Shown here: piece after piece, positions 60,292-62,733 of the stretch
Layout: every line of letters begins with the position of its first letter
Position numbering within the stretch: the stretch's first letter is position 1
The notes under the pieces: model-generated
Told to the model about the DNA's origin: nothing
Databases searched by the model: none
What the model saw: only the letters and a program-made list of their open reading frames with translations
Position numbers and translations under genes: made by a program
From: Pseudomonadota bacterium
GTDB lineage: Bacteria; Pseudomonadota; Gammaproteobacteria; Steroidobacterales; Steroidobacteraceae
Direction: 5' to 3'
DNA length: 62,733 nt
Assembly: GCA_021792555.1 (NCBI GenBank)
Contig: JAJYUL010000018.1
Span: forward strand, 1-62,733

Positions 60292-61404
60292 TTACAGGCT
60301 GAGCGCCGGGCGGCCGAACAGATAGCCTTGCAGGAGGTCGACGCCGAGCCGGCGGGCGGTCGCGGCCTCCGCCTGGGTCTCGATCCCCTCGAGCACCACG
60401 CGGCTGTCGGTTGCCTGGGCGAAACGCGTCAGCAGCTCCACGAGGCGCTGCTTGCGCTCCTCGCGGTCGATGTTGCGCACGATGCTCATGTCGACTTTCA
60501 GGAAGGCCGGCTGCAGCTCGGCGAGCACCGAGAGTGAGTTGTAGCCTGAGCCCAAATCGTCGATGGCGATGCGAAAGCCCGCCTGCGTGAGCCACACGAT
60601 GGCGCGGCGCCAGTCGGTCTGCTCGAGCACGTTGCTGCGCTCGGTGATTTCGATCACGAGCCGTCGGGCCGTTGCGAGCAGCGGCGCGAAGCGCCGCTGC
60701 ACGGCCTCGAGATCGGCGAGCTCATTGGGATGGGCGTTGATGAACAGGGTCAGGTGCGGGGGAAGCCGGCGCAGCCACGCGGCCGCCGCGGCGGCGACCT
60801 GGTCGGCGAGCGGCCCGAGCAGCTGATGCGTCTCGGCGGCGGCGATCACCCGAGCGGGGGAATCGAGCGTCGGGTGACGGCTGCGCAGCAGAGCCTCGTA
60901 CCCGTGTAGGACGCCCGTCTGAGCCTCGATGAGCGGCTGGACAGCGAGCTGCAGCAGGCATTCGTTGAAGCACCGCTCGAGTTCCCGTCGCTGCTGATCC
61001 AACACATCCTGATGCGCGCGGCCGTAAATCTCCTCCAGACGGGCGCGTTCCGCGAGCGCCTCGTCGAGCGCGCCGAACAGCGCCTCGAGATGGAAGGGCT
61101 TGGCGACCAGGCGCGTCACCTCGCCGCGGTTGACTGCGCCCATGACCACGGGCAGATCGAGCCCACCGGACATGAGCATGCGCACGCAGCGCGGCTGGGC
61201 GGCGCGCAGCTCACGCAGGATTTCCAGACCATCCGGCGGCGGCAATTGGTAATCAACGATCGCGGCATCGAACGCTTGGGCGTTGATGCGCTTCAATGCT
61301 TCGGTGCCGTCGGCGGCGTCCTCGACCTCGCAGCCTCTGCGTTCCATCGCCGCCCGCAGGACCGAGCGCAGATTGACATCATCTTCGACGACCAGAACGC
61401 GCAT
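60292..61404 (-). CDS. Response regulator with EAL phosphodiesterase domain
   Basis: A 370-residue protein. The receiver domain (1-120) has the acidic pair ED at 7-8 and phospho-acceptor D51 (AIVDYQLPP). The EAL domain retains YEALLR, INAHPNE, EITERS, DDLGSGY, KVDMS and EGIE, so hydrolysis of cyclic di-GMP is expected when phosphorylated. Convergent with the hybrid kinase, and 137 bp from the DnaJ-PilZ gene on the same strand. Confidence 0.92.
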   Translation of the reverse strand: MRVLVVEDDVNLRSVLRAAMERRGCEVEDAADGTEALKRINAQAFDAAIVDYQLPPPDGLEILRELRAAQPRCVRMLMSGGLDLPVVMGAVNRGEVTRLVAKPFHLEALFGALDEALAERARLEEIYGRAHQDVLDQQRRELERCFNECLLQLAVQPLIEAQTGVLHGYEALLRSRHPTLDSPARVIAAAETHQLLGPLADQVAAAAAAWLRRLPPHLTLFINAHPNELADLEAVQRRFAPLLATARRLVIEITERSNVLEQTDWRRAIVWLTQAGFRIAIDDLGSGYNSLSVLAELQPAFLKVDMSIVRNIDREERKQRLVELLTRFAQATDSRVVLEGIETQAEAATARRLGVDLLQGYLFGRPALSL

Positions 61405-61541
61405 TGTGCTCCCCCGCCCATCGCGTCACGATCAGGTATAGACGGCTGGTGCGAGCGCGTCAAACCCGCGTCCCAAAGCCGTGATTCCGATCCCGCTTCT
61501 GTCGCGCTCACGCGACGGAAGCGGGCGCCGGCCCGCCTGAA

Positions 61542-62237
61542 TCAGGCGCTTGCGGACATGAAGACGCCGGATTTGCGGTTGTAGAGGGCGGTCAGGAGGA
61601 CGCCGCGTACGAGGAACGCTCGCTCGCCCGGCTGAACCTTGATCACGTGGGCGATCACATCCATCCCCAACGTCTCGATGCGGATGTTGCTGCCGGTGGG
61701 CACGGACGCTGCGGTGTACAGGCTCACGCCCGTAACCGACAGATCGCGCAGGACCGCCGACACCGGCGCCGCCTCGGGCGCAGTGTGTACAGTGACGCGG
61801 CAGTTCTTCTCCACGCGTGGTGCGGATCTGCGCCCGAATGCCTCGCCGGTCGTGGCGAGCGCATAGGCAACGGGTGCGAGCGGGCTCGCGCAGCGTCGGC
61901 AGCGAGTGTCCGGGTCGATGCGCGCCGGGACGGCGAGCCCGCAGAACGGGCAGGCGCGCCCCTGCGCCGGCGGCGCCCGGCGTGCGTTGTTGTCGGCCGG
62001 GCGCACTCGCGCGGACAGGGGGCGCCGCCGGCTGTTGTCGTAGGCCTTGCGTTTGGCCGGGTCGCGCAGGATCTGGTACGCCTGATTGATGCGCGCGGCC
62101 GTCTCGTGCTCGCCGCCCAGGTCCGGATGGTTGCGCAGGCGGGACATGAGGCAGCGGTACGCCGCGGTGATCATCTCCGGCGGCGCCTCAGGCTGCACGT
62201 AGAGAATGCGGTACAAATTGCGCCGTTCTTGGCTCAT
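61542..62237 (-). CDS. DnaJ-zinc ribbon-PilZ fusion protein
   Basis: About 231 residues from the ATG at 62237. A short J-domain (HPD at 37-39) is followed by a zinc ribbon (C96, C99, C113, C116) and a PilZ domain with the cyclic di-GMP motifs RSAPR (137-141) and DLSVTG (165-170). The frame is open further upstream without homology. It joins a DnaK co-chaperone module to a cyclic di-GMP sensor and lies next to the REC-EAL gene, which suggests local cyclic di-GMP signalling. Confidence 0.85.
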   Translation of the reverse strand: MSQERRNLYRILYVQPEAPPEMITAAYRCLMSRLRNHPDLGGEHETAARINQAYQILRDPAKRKAYDNSRRRPLSARVRPADNNARRAPPAQGRACPFCGLAVPARIDPDTRCRRCASPLAPVAYALATTGEAFGRRSAPRVEKNCRVTVHTAPEAAPVSAVLRDLSVTGVSLYTAASVPTGSNIRIETLGMDVIAHVIKVQPGERAFLVRGVLLTALYNRKSGVFMSASA

Positions 62238-62468
62238 TCCACACTGAATCGGCTGCGTCGGCCGCAACTTTAGCCGGGCAGAGACTGCCCCGCCGCGGCC
62301 GCGCACGCCGGCCGGGACCTGGAGTGAAACCTCCCCCAGAATAGCGTATGGGCGTGTCCGGGGCATGCTGATCGAATATCCTTGGCGTCAACCAGAGACA
62401 CCCGCCGGGGGCGCGAGCGGAGCGAGTGCGTCCGGCACGACCGGCTTCAGAACGTGGACGGGGGCATC

Positions 62469-62733
62469 ATGGCCGCAAGCGGGGTCGAGCGCTTTCACGA
62501 CAAAGTCGTGCTGATCACTGGAGCCTCTTCGGGGATCGGCGAGGAACTCGCCGTGCAGCTCGCGCGCGCCGGCGCGCGCCTTGCGCTGGCGGCGCGCCGC
62601 ATCGACCGGCTCGAGCAGGTGCGCCAGCAGATCGCTTCGCTGGGCGGCCCCGAGCCGCTGATCGTGACCTGCGACGTCACCCGCGACGAGGATCCGCCCC
62701 GCGCGGTGGCTGAGACCCTCGAGCGCTGGGGCC
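62469..62733 (+). CDS. SDR-family oxidoreductase, partial
   Basis: The first 88 residues of a short-chain dehydrogenase, cut by the window edge. The cofactor motif is TGASSGIG and the start is the ATG at 62469. The motif ARR after beta-strand 2 suggests NADP+. Substrate cannot be told. Confidence 0.85.
   Translation, partial: MAASGVERFHDKVVLITGASSGIGEELAVQLARAGARLALAARRIDRLEQVRQQIASLGGPEPLIVTCDVTRDEDPPRAVAETLERWG

Overview
The window is chromosomal DNA of a high-GC Gram-negative bacterium. TonB receptor, Tat/Sec exported proteins, UrcA-family protein, CbpA/CbpM, TrxC, FolE2 and Tex together suggest a gammaproteobacterium of the Xanthomonadales/Steroidobacterales kind. That placement is inference; no rRNA or other diagnostic marker is present.

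Region 1 (1-1.2 kb) holds an IS6-type transposase end and a frameshifted, truncated SNF2 helicase, which mark an old rearrangement boundary. Region 2 (1.3-25.4 kb) is the main content: an apparently complete sulfoquinovose (SQ) catabolic island. A leftward operon suyA-suyB-comC-slcC-SLA dehydrogenase and a rightward operon SG dehydratase-KDSG aldolase-mutarotase-lactonase-SQ dehydrogenase diverge from one operator. They are followed by a GntR/UTRA regulator, a GH31 sulfoquinovosidase with the KERWY sulfonate-recognition residues, and glpD/glpK for the released glycerol. Together these predict SQ-glycerol -> SQ -> sulfogluconolactone -> sulfogluconate -> KDSG -> pyruvate + (S)-sulfolactaldehyde -> (S)-sulfolactate -> sulfopyruvate -> (R)-sulfolactate -> pyruvate + sulfite, so both C3 halves are used inside one cell.

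The second half of the island (17.5-25.4 kb) encodes an ExuT-like MFS carrier, a Gfo/Idh/MocA oxidoreductase, a secreted DUF1080 (3-keto-glycoside hydrolase family) protein, a GMC dehydrogenase with its Tat-type small subunit, and a TonB-dependent receptor. I read this as a candidate periplasmic 3-keto-glycoside route feeding the same pathway. An 18-bp operator-like sequence occurs at three promoters: identical before the dehydratase/suyA pair and before the sulfoquinovosidase, and inverted with one mismatch before the TonB receptor. It ties both halves into one predicted regulon.

Region 3 (26-62.7 kb) is GC-richer and looks like ordinary chromosome: a solitary divergent EF-G, a GH3 lipoprotein, an amidase, CbpM/CbpA, TrxC, an ABC-2 exporter, small secreted proteins, a GFA enzyme, a CDGSH protein, a LysR regulator, a CPBP protease, a large BNR-repeat protein, c-di-GMP enzymes, Tex, a CarH/LitR-type B12 regulator divergent from folE2, a MazG-like protein, a hybrid sensor kinase convergent with a REC-EAL protein, a DnaJ-PilZ fusion and a partial SDR. 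A Gfo/Idh gene with an internal deletion and an MFS remnant show local gene decay.
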